Shown here in pieces: positions 1-9,183 of a stretch of DNA of 41,393 nt. The DNA comes from an uncultured Bacilli bacterium (lineage in GTDB: Bacteria > Bacillota_I > Bacilli_A > RFN20 > CAG-826). The notes below the pieces were generated by a model. It was not told the DNA's origin, searched no databases, and worked only from the letters and a program-made list of their open reading frames with translations. Every line of letters begins with the position of its first letter. Position 1 is the stretch's first letter. A program made the translations under genes and the position numbers. Location: assembly GCA_944372115.1 (NCBI GenBank), contig CALVYH010000008.1, positions 1 through 41,393 on the forward strand, read 5' to 3'.

Positions 1-9
1 TATTTTTAG

Positions 10-103
10 CAAAAAAGACCCCATAAAATATGGCAAAAAATAATAATTTCGTTGCCCCGTAAAATGTCGGAGTACCAGAGGGGTTCAAGTCCCCTCTTTT
101 TTG
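10..103 (+). other. tRNA-like T-arm/acceptor sequence, possible attachment site
   Basis: Positions 79-95 form a perfect T-arm (AGGGG, seven-base loop TTCAAGT, CCCCT). The following CTTTTTTG (96-103) pairs with CAAAAAAG at 10-17, giving an acceptor-like stem closing a 94-nt unit. Between them CCATA/TATGG (21-33) makes a hairpin, but there is no normal D-loop GG and no clear anticodon arm, and no encoded CCA. I therefore read it as a tRNA 3'-end copy or degenerate tRNA rather than a working tRNA. Its position just beyond an integrase gene suggests an att site. I found no second copy of the T-arm in the window. Confidence 0.4.
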
Positions 104-136
104 TTCTTTTAGAAGGAATTTGAACGTTTATTTTTA

Positions 137-152
137 CCATCGTTAACAATGG
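137..152. repeat. Diverged copy of the CCATTGTTAGCAATGG inverted repeat
   Basis: CCATCGTTAACAATGG is a near-palindrome that matches the motifs at 325-340 and 13772-13787 in 14 of 16 positions. It lies 3' of the integrase gene. Role unknown; integrase arm or core site, or operator, are possibilities. Confidence 0.4.
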
Positions 153-324
153 CAAAATATTATCTTGTAAGTTATTGCTAATTAATGATATAAGAGCGTC
201 AATCGAAACCATTTTTAATTAATGGAATATTCGGTTTTCCTTAAGTTGGACTTTCTATTATGACAAGACAAAAACTAAAAAAATCTAATTTAATCAATAG
301 CGTTTATTTTATTTATTATTGTAA

Positions 325-340
325 CCATTGTTAGCAATGG
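325..340. repeat. Inverted repeat CCATTGTTAGCAATGG, left copy
   Basis: The six-base arms CCATTG/CAATGG surround TTAG. It sits 19 bp from the stop codon of the integrase. The same 16-mer recurs at 13772-13787, and the flanks match (TAATACC...GGTTA) when the two copies are compared in opposite orientation, so they are inverted relative to each other. There is no T-run after it, so a terminator is unlikely. Confidence 0.6.
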
Positions 341-358
341 TATTATTATAAGTCCAAA

Positions 359-1615
359 TTAGTTATTTCTTTGTGTTTCATCATATAAGTTATTAACTGC
401 ATTAAAAGTACCATTTTTTAAATATTTAATATAATATTTTGCAGTTATAGTCATATCTGAATGTCTTAATTGTCTTGAAACAGTTTGAAGATCAGCATTA
501 TGTTCAAATAAGTTTGTACCACACGATTTTCTAAAGCAATGGATGTTACGATGAATACCACTAATTATTTTTGTTTTAGTTTTATCAAGTGTTAAAAAAC
601 CAGCCATTTCTTCATGGTAAAGATGAACCCTATAAGTAGTAGTTCTTGAAATTGGATCAAGAAAGAAAACATAGTCTTCATCAACTGCTTTATTAATCTT
701 TTTAAAATCCATTAATTTTTGATATAAACCTAAAGGAAGTGCACAAACATTTTCACTACTAGATGTTTTAGGTTTAGAGATTATATTTCTTGAATTTCTT
801 GACTCTCTAATATTTAATTGAGCATCATTATTTACTAATTTTATATCGCCAAATCTTAAAGCTAGTGCTTCACCTAATCTAATTCCAGTATAAAATAAAG
901 TTTCAAAAAATAATTTCCATTTATCATCATCATTAAATGTTGAAATATATTTTTTAAAGTCTTCAATTGTAAAAACTTTTTCAGTTAATTCTTTTGGTTT
1001 CTCATCATTTTTTAAAGGGAAACATAACTGTGCTTCACCCATCATAGATGGATCGAGATAACCGAAATTTATTGCAAATTGAATTATCTTTAAAAAACGT
1101 CTTTTTAAACGATTTTTCCTATTTAAGGTAATATCATCAAAAGAATTAATAAATTCGTTAAATTTATAAAAAGTAGGGCGATTAAAACATTCTTTAATAT
1201 TTTTGTTATCCTTAAAGAAAGGAATGAAATATTTATTAACTGAATATAATTCTGTTTGAAAAGTAGAAGTTCTTACTCCTTGTTTATATAGATTTAAATA
1301 TTCATCAAATAACTCATTAATAGTTATTTCTTTATTAACTTTAGAATTATTAAAAGAGATTAGATCTCTTTTAATTAAATCATTAATAACTATATCAGAA
1401 ATATTTTCTGATATAGATTGTTTTAATTCATTTTGTTCTTTTATCTTTAAAGGTAGTTTCCATTTAGAAGAATTTTGTATTTGATGTCTTTCTAATTTTC
1501 CATTTATTAAAAGGTTATAACCAACATAAAAGGAGTTCGTATCTTTTCTAATACGAATATAGTAGTTTAAACTATAATCCTTTTTAATTTTTAATAAATC
1601 TTCTGAATTATACAT
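359..1615 (-). CDS. Tyrosine-type site-specific integrase
   Basis: A 418-residue phage/ICE-type tyrosine recombinase that would catalyse integration and excision of the island. The catalytic set is visible: the first Arg in TGIRLGEALALRFGD, the HxxR pair in IHCFRKSCG, the third His in LRHSDMTITAKY, and the Tyr nucleophile in TAKYYIKY. The N-terminal third is an AP2-like plus SAM-like DNA-binding region, normal for integrases of about 400 residues. The ATG at 1615 is preceded by GGAG with a long spacer; a TTG one codon upstream (1618) is also possible. It lies directly downstream of the small 1635-1853 gene on the same strand and its 3' end faces the tRNA-like sequence, the usual int-att arrangement. 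Confidence 0.92.
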   Translation of the reverse strand: MYNSEDLLKIKKDYSLNYYIRIRKDTNSFYVGYNLLINGKLERHQIQNSSKWKLPLKIKEQNELKQSISENISDIVINDLIKRDLISFNNSKVNKEITINELFDEYLNLYKQGVRTSTFQTELYSVNKYFIPFFKDNKNIKECFNRPTFYKFNEFINSFDDITLNRKNRLKRRFLKIIQFAINFGYLDPSMMGEAQLCFPLKNDEKPKELTEKVFTIEDFKKYISTFNDDDKWKLFFETLFYTGIRLGEALALRFGDIKLVNNDAQLNIRESRNSRNIISKPKTSSSENVCALPLGLYQKLMDFKKINKAVDEDYVFFLDPISRTTTYRVHLYHEEMAGFLTLDKTKTKIISGIHRNIHCFRKSCGTNLFEHNADLQTVSRQLRHSDMTITAKYYIKYLKNGTFNAVNNLYDETQRNN

Positions 1616-1634
1616 CAATAATTTTCTTCTCTCC

Positions 1635-1853
1635 TTAATTTAAACTTTTTAATTCTTTTTCTAATGTTGAATTTAAACATTTTAAGAATGATTCAGTTGT
1701 TACCTTATTTGGCTCAGCTGGAACTCTTCCATCAAATTTAAGTTCACAAAGTTTTTTAATTACATAAGCTTTAGCACTTGAACAATCTAGATATATAGAA
1801 ATGTCCTTTGTAGAAACTCTTTGACTTTTAATAATTTCAATCTTACTTTTCAT
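1635..1853 (-). CDS. Small DUF3173/excisionase-like DNA-binding protein
   Basis: A 72-residue basic protein with a helix-turn-helix-like N-terminal part (KDISIYLDCSSAKAYVIKKL) and a C-terminal GRVPAEPNKVTTES segment. This resembles the DUF3173 proteins commonly encoded just upstream of tyrosine integrases in mobile elements, where they are thought to act as directionality factors; the assignment is by pattern only. A strong AAAGGAGGTGAT site lies 11 bases before the ATG chosen here; a GTG start four codons earlier would lie inside that site and is less likely. It is 20 bp upstream of the integrase and probably co-transcribed. Confidence 0.6.
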   Translation of the reverse strand: MKSKIEIIKSQRVSTKDISIYLDCSSAKAYVIKKLCELKFDGRVPAEPNKVTTESFLKCLNSTLEKELKSLN

Positions 1854-2172
1854 TAACTTAATCACCTCCTTTTTAATTTTCGATCATATTATATAAACTT
1901 TTTAAAATTCATGTGTGCTCAGATAAATGAACAAAAAGCAGGAGGTTAAAAGTAAAATTTTAACATCAAAAATAAGTAAGGTTTTCTACATGGTTCCATT
2001 TTAAAATTTAAGAAAAGATTGTGTTATTTAATTTTATTATTTACTTCAACATGTAATTAAAAAACAATGTTTTCTTTTTGTATTGAGGAGAGCTATTTAA
2101 AGTTAAAAATGAATTATAAAAAAGACTCAAATTGAATTTTTGGTAAAACACAATTAAAATATTTTTAAAATT

Positions 2173-2440
2173 TTTTGAAATTTATTTCTATACAGAAATA
2201 AATTTATAAGCGAAAAGGAACTTTTTGTGGTCAAAAATTTTTATATATATATTTCCATATGGAAATATATATATAAGAGTAGTGGGTACTTTTTGTGGCA
2301 AAAGGACTTTTTGTGGCTTTTTAAAAATTAAAATATTATCGATAGTTATCGCTGTTTTTCGATGTGGTCCCTTTTTGTGGCCTTTATAAATAAAACAATA
2401 ATATTATAACAGGATAAGGGAAATGGAACTTTTTGTGGCA
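2173..2440. repeat. Iteron and palindrome cluster, putative replication origin/operator
   Basis: Five copies of a 16-bp direct repeat with consensus GGAACTTTTTGTGGCA lie at 2217-2232, 2285-2300, 2302-2317, 2367-2382 and 2425-2440. A 12-bp inverted repeat (AAATTTATTTCT / AGAAATAAATTT) precedes the first, and a long perfect AT-rich palindrome centred on CCATATGG (about 2241-2274) lies between copies 1 and 2. The rest of 1866-2648 has no convincing gene. Iterons next to a winged-helix Rep-like gene suggest a plasmid-type or ICE-type origin, or an operator array for that protein. Confidence 0.65.
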
Positions 2441-2648
2441 CACACAAAAAAGTCGTCCATTTATCTGAGAAAGACAAGATTTTAGCTTTCCTATATGATT
2501 TAGCTGTAGCAATTAGAAATCTTAAATTTTTGGCCAAATTAGATTAAATCGATTTTTGTATTTCATTGCTATTTTCTTGAAAATTATTTGTTTCAATTTT
2601 ATTAAGATTGATCACTTAATTTTCAACATTTTGTGAAAGGAGAACCTT

Positions 2649-3251
2649 ATGGATTCAATCGAAAGTGAATTTGGAAAATTAAATAAATTTCCTTATGTTA
2701 CAATTTATGAATGGATGTATGATGATTTAGGATTATCCGCAAATCCATTAGTAATATTTGCATATATTTATAGAGAATTTGTTAATTATAATAAAACAAA
2801 ATTCAATAAAACAGAGATAGCTAAAAAACTTAGAATTACTACTCCAACAGTTATTTCAGCATTCAAATTATTTAAGAATGCTGAAATAATTAAATCATCT
2901 GATGAAAGAGATAATAACATTGAAGTTTGTACTATTAATGTTGCTAAGATTATTGCTTTAATTCATAACAACATTTTAAAAAGACTTACAGCAATGATTA
3001 AAAAGTATTCATCTAATAAAAATTATAAATATCAGAAACAATTAAACTTTCTTTTTCCTAATAAGGAAGACGGTCTATTATTTAAGCTATTAGATAATTT
3101 AAAAGAACCATGTAATTTGAAAATATTTAAAAATAACCTTGTAAATATTATTCAATTTGAAAATAAAATATTAAATGATGGAGAATATAAAAGACCGGTA
3201 ATTAATAAATCAAATTTTTGGAGTCAAGTTATGAAAAAGATACGTAAATAA
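2649..3251 (+). CDS. Winged-helix Rep-like / DNA-binding protein
   Basis: A 200-residue protein whose N-terminus (YVTIYEWMYDDLGLSANPLV followed by an aromatic-rich helix and KTEIAKKLRITTPTVISAF) matches the winged-helix domain seen in initiator and regulator proteins of plasmids and integrative elements. The C-terminal half is basic and unrecognised. A GAAAGGAGAA site lies 7 bases before the ATG. It stands directly downstream of the iteron-like array at 2217-2440, so the likeliest role is binding those repeats, either to initiate replication of the excised island or to regulate it. It is shorter than full RepA_N initiators, so it may be a regulator only. Confidence 0.6.
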   Translation: MDSIESEFGKLNKFPYVTIYEWMYDDLGLSANPLVIFAYIYREFVNYNKTKFNKTEIAKKLRITTPTVISAFKLFKNAEIIKSSDERDNNIEVCTINVAKIIALIHNNILKRLTAMIKKYSSNKNYKYQKQLNFLFPNKEDGLLFKLLDNLKEPCNLKIFKNNLVNIIQFENKILNDGEYKRPVINKSNFWSQVMKKIRK

Positions 3252-3357
3252 CTATAAAAATATTTTATAGTGACTATTAAAAAATTTTAGATTTCTTTTA
3301 TTAATTGTTCTTTTAAAAATAATTAAAAATATTTAGAGAAAGGGATATACGTTAAAT

Positions 3358-3480
3358 AGTTATCAAGTTAAAAGAAGACGTTTTTATTTTATTACTTAAA
3401 AAAATATTATTTCCTAGCAGTTATCAAGTGATAAAGTTTAGGTATAAAACAGAAACTTTAAAATCTGAATTGCTAGGAAA
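3358..3480. repeat. Structured intergenic element with paired 11-bp repeats
   Basis: The 3252-3611 gap has no gene. AGTTATCAAGT occurs at 3358-3368 and again at 3419-3429. The second copy sits inside a fold closed by TTTCCTAGCA (3410-3419) and TGCTAGGAAA (3471-3480), containing the hairpin TTATCA-AG-TGATAA (3421-3434) and the pair AAAGTTT/AAACTTT (3433-3439 / 3453-3459). It could be a small RNA, an origin structure or a recombination site; no family recognised. A separate hairpin ACTATAAAA/TTTTATAGT directly follows the upstream gene and may end its transcript. Confidence 0.45.
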
Positions 3481-3611
3481 CTAAAATAATTAAGAAAAGT
3501 GTCACCTTACTTTCATTTTTATTAACATCTATTTCTGTAAAACATAAATTTTATATATCAAAAAGTGTTATATTAATGTAAAATGTCATAAACGGTTCAA
3601 AGGTTTTAGTT

Positions 3612-3809
3612 ATGATTATAGATAATTACTCAAAAGCAATAAAAGAATTAAGAACCAAGATGATGCTCTCGCAAAAAGAAATGGCACAGCTTTTAGGAGT
3701 TTCTTTTGCATCGATTAATAGGTGGGAAAACGGAGTTCACGAACCAACAATTAAAATAAAGAGAAAACTTCGCTCGCTTTTTAATGAGTATGGTATAAAA
3801 ATTAATTAG
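3612..3809 (+). CDS. XRE-family regulator leading the restriction-modification operon
   Basis: A 65-residue single-domain helix-turn-helix protein (LSQKEMAQLLGVSFASINRW, then ENGVHEPT), typical of Cro/C1-type and controller (C) proteins. The ATG at 3612 follows a weak AAAGG. The stop is 12 bp before hsdR, and the hsdR ribosome site lies between them, so the regulator is very likely the first gene of the hsd operon and controls its expression, for example to delay restriction after transfer. The target operator is not identified. Confidence 0.8.
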   Translation: MIIDNYSKAIKELRTKMMLSQKEMAQLLGVSFASINRWENGVHEPTIKIKRKLRSLFNEYGIKIN

Positions 3810-3821
3810 AAGGAGAACGTC

Positions 3822-6134
3822 ATGACGGAAGAGGAAGTTAAACTTAATTTTATAACACCAGCAATTGAAGAGGCTGGTTGGTCAAAAAAACAGATTAGAA
3901 TGGAATATTCTATTACTGCTGGCAAAATCGTTGTTAGAGGTAATGTTGCTAAAAGATTACCTAAAATGAAAGCAGACTACGTTCTTTTTTATAAAGAAAA
4001 CCTTCCTTTAGCAGTTGTTGAAGCTAAAGACAATAACCATCGAGTCGGCGATGGAATGCAACAAGCATTAGAGTATGCTGACAAATTAGATATTAGGTTT
4101 GTATTCACTTCAAATGGAGATAATTTTTTGTTCCATGATAAAAAACTAGGAACAGAAAAGATTATAGAATTAGATGAATTTCCATCGCCAGAAACATTAT
4201 ACAGCGTAAAATATAAAGAGGAAATTCAAGCCTATCCAAATTTGGAAAAAGTATTGAATGAGCCATACTATTTTGGTGAAGGTACTTACTCGCCTCGATA
4301 TTATCAGCGTATAGCAATCAATAAAACTGTTGAAGCAATAGCCAAAGGTCAAGAAAGAGTGTTACTAGTTATGGCAACTGGTACTGGAAAGACATATATG
4401 GCTTTTCAAATTATTTGGCGTCTTTGGAAGTCAGGTTTAAAGAAGAAAATACTTTATTTGGCGGATAGAAATATATTAGTAGACCAAACGATAATCGGAG
4501 ATTTTAAACCATTTAAAAATTCAATGTACAAAGTTGAACATAAAAAGATGGATACCTCTTACGAAATTTATTTATCTTTATACCAACAATTATCTGAAAA
4601 TGAAACTGAAGACTCGCTGGCCTTATTAAAAGAGAGTTTTAATCCTGATTTTTTTGATCTAATTATAGTAGATGAATGCCATAGAGGTAGTGCAAGAGAA
4701 GATTCAAATTGGAGAAAGATTTTAGATTATTTCGACAAAGCAGTTAAAATAGGTATGACTGCAACTCCAAAAGAAACTAATGAAGTTTCTAATATTGATT
4801 ATTTTGGGGAACCGATTTATACATATTCATTAAAAGATGGAATAGAAGATGGCTTTTTAGCACCCTATAAAGTTATAAGATATGCAATTGACACTGACGT
4901 TTATGGGTATAGACCAACAAAAGGTAAAACCGATAAGGATGGTGAATTAGTCGAAGATAGAGAATATGGTGTTAAGGATTATGACAAAAACCTTGTTATC
5001 GATGAAAGAACCCAACTTGTTGCTGAGAAAATAACGGATTATTTAAAAAATACTAATAGGCTTGCCAAGACAATTGTTTTTTGTGTTGATATTGATCATG
5101 CTGAAAGAATGAGGCAAGCACTAGTTAATTTGAATTCAGATTTATGTGCGAATAACCATAGATATGTAATGAGAATTACTGGTGATAACGATGAAGGAAA
5201 AAAACAATTAGATAATTTTATTGATAACGATAGTGTTTATCCAACAATTGTTACAACTTCAAAATTAATGACCACAGGCGTAAATTGTCAAACTTGTAAA
5301 AATATCGTATTAGATAATATTTTCGGTGAAAATGGTATGACCGAATTTAAACAAATTATAGGTCGAGGAACTAGAATAGCTGAAGATTATGGGAAAATGT
5401 ACTTCACTATTTTGGATTTTAGAAATGCAACAAGATTGTTTGCTGATCCTAAATTTAATGGTCCTGATATTCAAGATATTGACTATGATCCTGAATACAA
5501 TAAAGGCAAAAGGCCAATTACTGTAAAAACGGATGAATCTGATGTTATTGATACTCAAGGCGAAGAAAAAGCAATAAAGAAAGTTTATATAAATAATGTT
5601 GCAGTTGAGCTTTTATCTGAAAGAGTTCAATATTACGATAATGATGGAAAACTAATAACTGAAAGTTTAAAAGATTTTACTAGGAAAAATGTTCTTAGAG
5701 ATTATGCTTCTTTAGATGATTTTTTACAATTTTGGACGAGCGAAGAAAAAAGATCTGCTATTATTCAAGAATTAGAAGATAAAGGGATATTTATTGAAGA
5801 ACTTAGAAAAATGTACCCCGCTGATGTAGATGATTTTGATTTGATATGTGATATTGCATACGGAATAAAGCCTCTAACTAAAAGTGAAAGAGCAAAAAAT
5901 AATCGAGTTAATGAGGTTTTGAATCATTATTCTGATCAATGCAAAGAGATATTAAACATTCTTCTTGAAAAGTACGCTAATGATGAGATAGATGATATTA
6001 CTGACCAAAAAATTTTAAAATTGCCTGACTTTAATGAATATGGAAGTCCAGTAAAAATAGCACGTATGTTTGGTGGGTTAAACGGATATTTACATGCTGT
6101 ACAAAACGTTCAACAAGCATTATACGCACATTAA
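3822..6134 (+). CDS. hsdR: Type I restriction enzyme, R (motor/endonuclease) subunit
   Basis: A 770-residue ATP-dependent translocase and nuclease subunit of a type I restriction complex. Near the N-terminus is a PD-(D/E)xK nuclease core (Asp52 in KADYVLFY, then VVEAKD with Glu68 and Lys70). The SF2 helicase motor follows: motif I MATGTGKT (residues 184-191), DECH box (284-287), TATP motif III and QIIGRGTR motif VI. Its length fits the shorter EcoEI-like HsdR group and it appears full length. AAGGAGAAC precedes the ATG. It is followed 20 bp later by hsdM, so R, M and S are one operon. Confidence 0.95.
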   Translation: MTEEEVKLNFITPAIEEAGWSKKQIRMEYSITAGKIVVRGNVAKRLPKMKADYVLFYKENLPLAVVEAKDNNHRVGDGMQQALEYADKLDIRFVFTSNGDNFLFHDKKLGTEKIIELDEFPSPETLYSVKYKEEIQAYPNLEKVLNEPYYFGEGTYSPRYYQRIAINKTVEAIAKGQERVLLVMATGTGKTYMAFQIIWRLWKSGLKKKILYLADRNILVDQTIIGDFKPFKNSMYKVEHKKMDTSYEIYLSLYQQLSENETEDSLALLKESFNPDFFDLIIVDECHRGSAREDSNWRKILDYFDKAVKIGMTATPKETNEVSNIDYFGEPIYTYSLKDGIEDGFLAPYKVIRYAIDTDVYGYRPTKGKTDKDGELVEDREYGVKDYDKNLVIDERTQLVAEKITDYLKNTNRLAKTIVFCVDIDHAERMRQALVNLNSDLCANNHRYVMRITGDNDEGKKQLDNFIDNDSVYPTIVTTSKLMTTGVNCQTCKNIVLDNIFGENGMTEFKQIIGRGTRIAEDYGKMYFTILDFRNATRLFADPKFNGPDIQDIDYDPEYNKGKRPITVKTDESDVIDTQGEEKAIKKVYINNVAVELLSERVQYYDNDGKLITESLKDFTRKNVLRDYASLDDFLQFWTSEEKRSAIIQELEDKGIFIEELRKMYPADVDDFDLICDIAYGIKPLTKSERAKNNRVNEVLNHYSDQCKEILNILLEKYANDEIDDITDQKILKLPDFNEYGSPVKIARMFGGLNGYLHAVQNVQQALYAH

Positions 6135-6154
6135 TTATAGGAGATTAAAATAAA

Positions 6155-7657
6155 ATGGCTATAAATAATTTAGTAAAAAGAATACAAGACATTATGAGAA
6201 ATGATGCTGGTGTCGATGGCGATGCACAAAGAATCAGTCAAATGACCTGGATGTTCTTTCTTAAAGTGTACGATTCAAAAGAAGAAGAGTGGGAAATGCT
6301 TGATGAAAACTACAAAAGCTTAATTCCTGATGAATTAAAATGGCGCAATTGGGCTGTAGACGATCATAGCAACAATGTCATTACTGGCGACACTCTACTT
6401 AATTTTATCAATAACACATTATTTCCTTTCTTTAAAGGAAGAGAGATAGAATTAAATTATAAAAAATATCGTCTTGAAATCAGTCAAAATACACCTTTAA
6501 AACAAAGGATTGTCCAATATGTCTTTGAAGATGCGTCTAATTATATGAAAGATGGTGTTCTATTAAGACAAGTAATAAATGTTATTAATGAAGTTGATTT
6601 TTCTGAATATAAAGAAAGACATGAATTTGGTAACATATATGAAACCATTTTAAAGAGCCTTCAAAGTGCAGGTAATGCAGGTGAATTCTATACTCCAAGA
6701 GCAGTTACTGACTTTATGGTTAAGATGATTAATCCAAAATTAGGCGAATCTGTAGCGGATTTTGCATGTGGAACAGGCGGTTTTTTGACATCGACTTTAA
6801 AGTATTTAGAGCCACAAAGAAAAAGCGAAGAGGATGTAGATAAATACAATAACACTGTATATGGAATTGAGAAAAAGCCTCTTCCTTATTTACTATGCAT
6901 AACCAACATGTTATTACATGACGTTGATGAACCTAAAATTTATCATATGAATTCATTAGAAAAGAATGTTAGAGATTATAAAGAAAATGATAAATTCGAC
7001 ATTATTTTAATGAATCCACCTTATGGCGGTTCTGAAAAAGATATTATTAAAAATAATTTTCCAGCCGAGTTGAGAAGTAGTGAAACTGCTGATTTATTTA
7101 TTGATGTTATCATGTATCGCTTAAAGAAAAACGGTCGCGCCGCAGTAATTATTCCTGATGGTTTTTTGTTTGGTGAAGATAATGCTAAAGTTGCAATTAA
7201 AACTAAGTTATTAAACGAATTTAATTTACACACAATAATTCGTATGCCACATAGTGTGTTTGCACCTTATACTTCAATTACCACTAATATTCTCTTTTTT
7301 GAAAATACTCATCCAACAGAAGAAACTTGGATTTATAGAATGGACATGCCAGAAGGATATAAAAACTTTTCAAAGACCAAACCAATTATGCTAGAGCATT
7401 TTAATCCTGTGATTGAATGGCGGATCAATAGAGAAGAGATTGTTATTGATACATTTCCTAAAGCCAAAAAATATACAAAAAAAGAATTAGAAGATAAACA
7501 TTATAATTTAGATTTATGTGGCTATCCTCATGAAGAAGATGAAATACTCGACCCACATGATTTAATAAAAGAATTCAGAGAGAAGAGAGCTGCATACAAT
7601 GCTGAAATGGAAGAAACACTGGATAAAATATTGGAGTTATTAGATGAAGACAATTAA
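6155..7657 (+). CDS. hsdM: Type I restriction-modification DNA methyltransferase subunit
   Basis: A 500-residue N6-adenine methyltransferase subunit. An N-terminal helical HsdM_N domain (about 1-140) precedes the N6_Mtase domain, with AdoMet motif I ADFACGTGGF (201-210) and catalytic motif IV NPPY (287-290). The motif GEFYTPR just before motif I is characteristic of HsdM. Length is normal and nothing is broken. The gene ends inside hsdS (14-bp overlap), implying translational coupling. With HsdS it forms the modification complex that protects host DNA. Confidence 0.96.
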   Translation: MAINNLVKRIQDIMRNDAGVDGDAQRISQMTWMFFLKVYDSKEEEWEMLDENYKSLIPDELKWRNWAVDDHSNNVITGDTLLNFINNTLFPFFKGREIELNYKKYRLEISQNTPLKQRIVQYVFEDASNYMKDGVLLRQVINVINEVDFSEYKERHEFGNIYETILKSLQSAGNAGEFYTPRAVTDFMVKMINPKLGESVADFACGTGGFLTSTLKYLEPQRKSEEDVDKYNNTVYGIEKKPLPYLLCITNMLLHDVDEPKIYHMNSLEKNVRDYKENDKFDIILMNPPYGGSEKDIIKNNFPAELRSSETADLFIDVIMYRLKKNGRAAVIIPDGFLFGEDNAKVAIKTKLLNEFNLHTIIRMPHSVFAPYTSITTNILFFENTHPTEETWIYRMDMPEGYKNFSKTKPIMLEHFNPVIEWRINREEIVIDTFPKAKKYTKKELEDKHYNLDLCGYPHEEDEILDPHDLIKEFREKRAAYNAEMEETLDKILELLDEDN

Positions 7658-9182
7658 AAATTTAACTGCCGACGAAATTAGAAAATCAATTCTTCAATTA
7701 GCAATTCAAGGTAAACTCGTAAAGCAAGATCCTAATGATGAGCCTGCCAGTGAGCTTGTCAAGAGGATTTATGAAGAAAAACAAAGACTAATCAAAGAAG
7801 GCAAAATTAAAAAAGACAAGAATGAATCTTATATTTATAAGGGCGACGATAATTGCTATTATGAGAAGATTGGGAAGGAAGTTAGAAATATAAATGATGA
7901 ACTTCCCTTTGCGATACCGGATAGTTGGACTTGGGTAAGACACAATTCAATTTTTGAAATTTTCGGAGGCTCTCAGCCGCCTAAAAGTAAATTCAGTAAA
8001 ATACCTAAAGATGGTTATATACGTCTTTATCAAATAAGAGATTATGGCCCAAATCCTGATCCAATCTATATACAAATAAAAGACGCACACAAAATAACAA
8101 AAAAAGGAGATATTTTGTTAGCAAGATATGGGGCTTCTGTAGGGAAAGTTTTTTGGGCAGATAATGGTGCTTACAATGTAGCTATGGCTAAAGTAGAAAA
8201 ACTATATGAGAGTAATTTTATCGATTTTAATTACATGTATGCTTTCTATAAAAGTCCTCTTTATCAATTACTTGTTAAAAATAATTCACGTAGTGCGCAA
8301 GCTGGTTTTAATAAAAATGATTTGAGCGAGTTATTATTACCAATCCCACCATTTGAAGAACAGAAAAGAATTGTAAAAAAAATACAAGGCTTTGAACCTT
8401 TAATTCAACAATATGAAAAACGCGAGAAATTACTTTCTAATTTAGAAACTTCATTTGAGGAAAAGCTAAAAGCATCAATTTTGCAGTACGCAATCGAGGG
8501 GAAACTCGTTAAACAAGACCCTAATGATGAACCAGCATCAGTTCTTCTTGAACGTATAAAAGCAGAGAAAGAAAAACTTATAAGTGAAGGTAAAGTTAAA
8601 CGAGATAAAAATGATTCTGCCATCTGGCAAAGTGACGATAAGAATTATTATCTAAACATTCCTAAGACATGGTCAGTAATACCATTAAAAAACATCTGTT
8701 CATTGATTACATGTGGTTATGCAAGTACTCCACAATATGAAAATAACGGAATACCTTTTATTTCTGCAAAAAATGTTAAACCATATAGATTTATTTTCAA
8801 AAATTTTAATTATATTTCTAAAGAATTATTTAATAAGATTCATAAAAATTATGTACCAGAATATGGAGATATTCTTCTTACACGTGTTGGTGCTGGAATT
8901 GGTGAGGCATGTATTATTGATATTAAGCAAGAATTTGGCATATATGTTAGCCTTACTTTAATTAAACTAATTGCCAAAGAAACTAATGAATATTTATTGT
9001 TAATACTACAATCCCCATACGGAAAAACTTTATCTAAATCAAATACATATGGAACTGATGCTTCTCAAGGTAATTTGAATGTAGATAAAGTTCGTAAATT
9101 TATTATTCCATTACCTCCTTTAAGTGAACAAACTAGAATAGTTAATAAGGTAAAATCTCTTTTTGAATTATTTTCTTCTTAA
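7644..9182 (+). CDS. hsdS: Type I specificity subunit, expressed copy
   Basis: A 512-residue target-recognition subunit. Two target recognition domains (about 80-235 and 340-510) are each preceded by a near-identical conserved segment containing GKLVKQDPNDEPAS, at about residues 22 and 284. The start overlaps hsdM and the ATG lies inside its last codons. Just upstream of each recognition domain is a sequence repeated in inverted orientation in the silent cassettes (7849-7870 and 8632-8651), so both halves can be exchanged by recombination. It is the only complete, start-bearing hsdS of the locus and so sets the current methylation specificity. Confidence 0.95.
   Translation: MKTIKNLTADEIRKSILQLAIQGKLVKQDPNDEPASELVKRIYEEKQRLIKEGKIKKDKNESYIYKGDDNCYYEKIGKEVRNINDELPFAIPDSWTWVRHNSIFEIFGGSQPPKSKFSKIPKDGYIRLYQIRDYGPNPDPIYIQIKDAHKITKKGDILLARYGASVGKVFWADNGAYNVAMAKVEKLYESNFIDFNYMYAFYKSPLYQLLVKNNSRSAQAGFNKNDLSELLLPIPPFEEQKRIVKKIQGFEPLIQQYEKREKLLSNLETSFEEKLKASILQYAIEGKLVKQDPNDEPASVLLERIKAEKEKLISEGKVKRDKNDSAIWQSDDKNYYLNIPKTWSVIPLKNICSLITCGYASTPQYENNGIPFISAKNVKPYRFIFKNFNYISKELFNKIHKNYVPEYGDILLTRVGAGIGEACIIDIKQEFGIYVSLTLIKLIAKETNEYLLLILQSPYGKTLSKSNTYGTDASQGNLNVDKVRKFIIPLPPLSEQTRIVNKVKSLFELFSS
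7849..7870 (+). repeat. hsdS inversion repeat 1, expressed side
   Basis: A 22-bp sequence just before the first recognition domain is perfectly repeated in inverted orientation at 11044-11065, with about 80% identity continuing into the domain boundary. It shares the core TATTATGAGAAGA with repeat 2, suggesting one recombinase recognises both. Confidence 0.8.
8632..8651 (+). repeat. hsdS inversion repeat 2, expressed side
   Basis: GTGACGATAAGAATTATTAT lies directly before the second recognition domain and is perfectly repeated in inverted orientation at 10218-10237. Inversion here would swap only the second recognition domain. Confidence 0.75.
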
Positions 9183-9183
9183 T

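Noticed and set aside
6-212. Minus-strand 68-codon ORF over the left end.
   Set aside because: It crosses the tRNA-like element and has no start signal; typical antisense reading of a tRNA 3' end.
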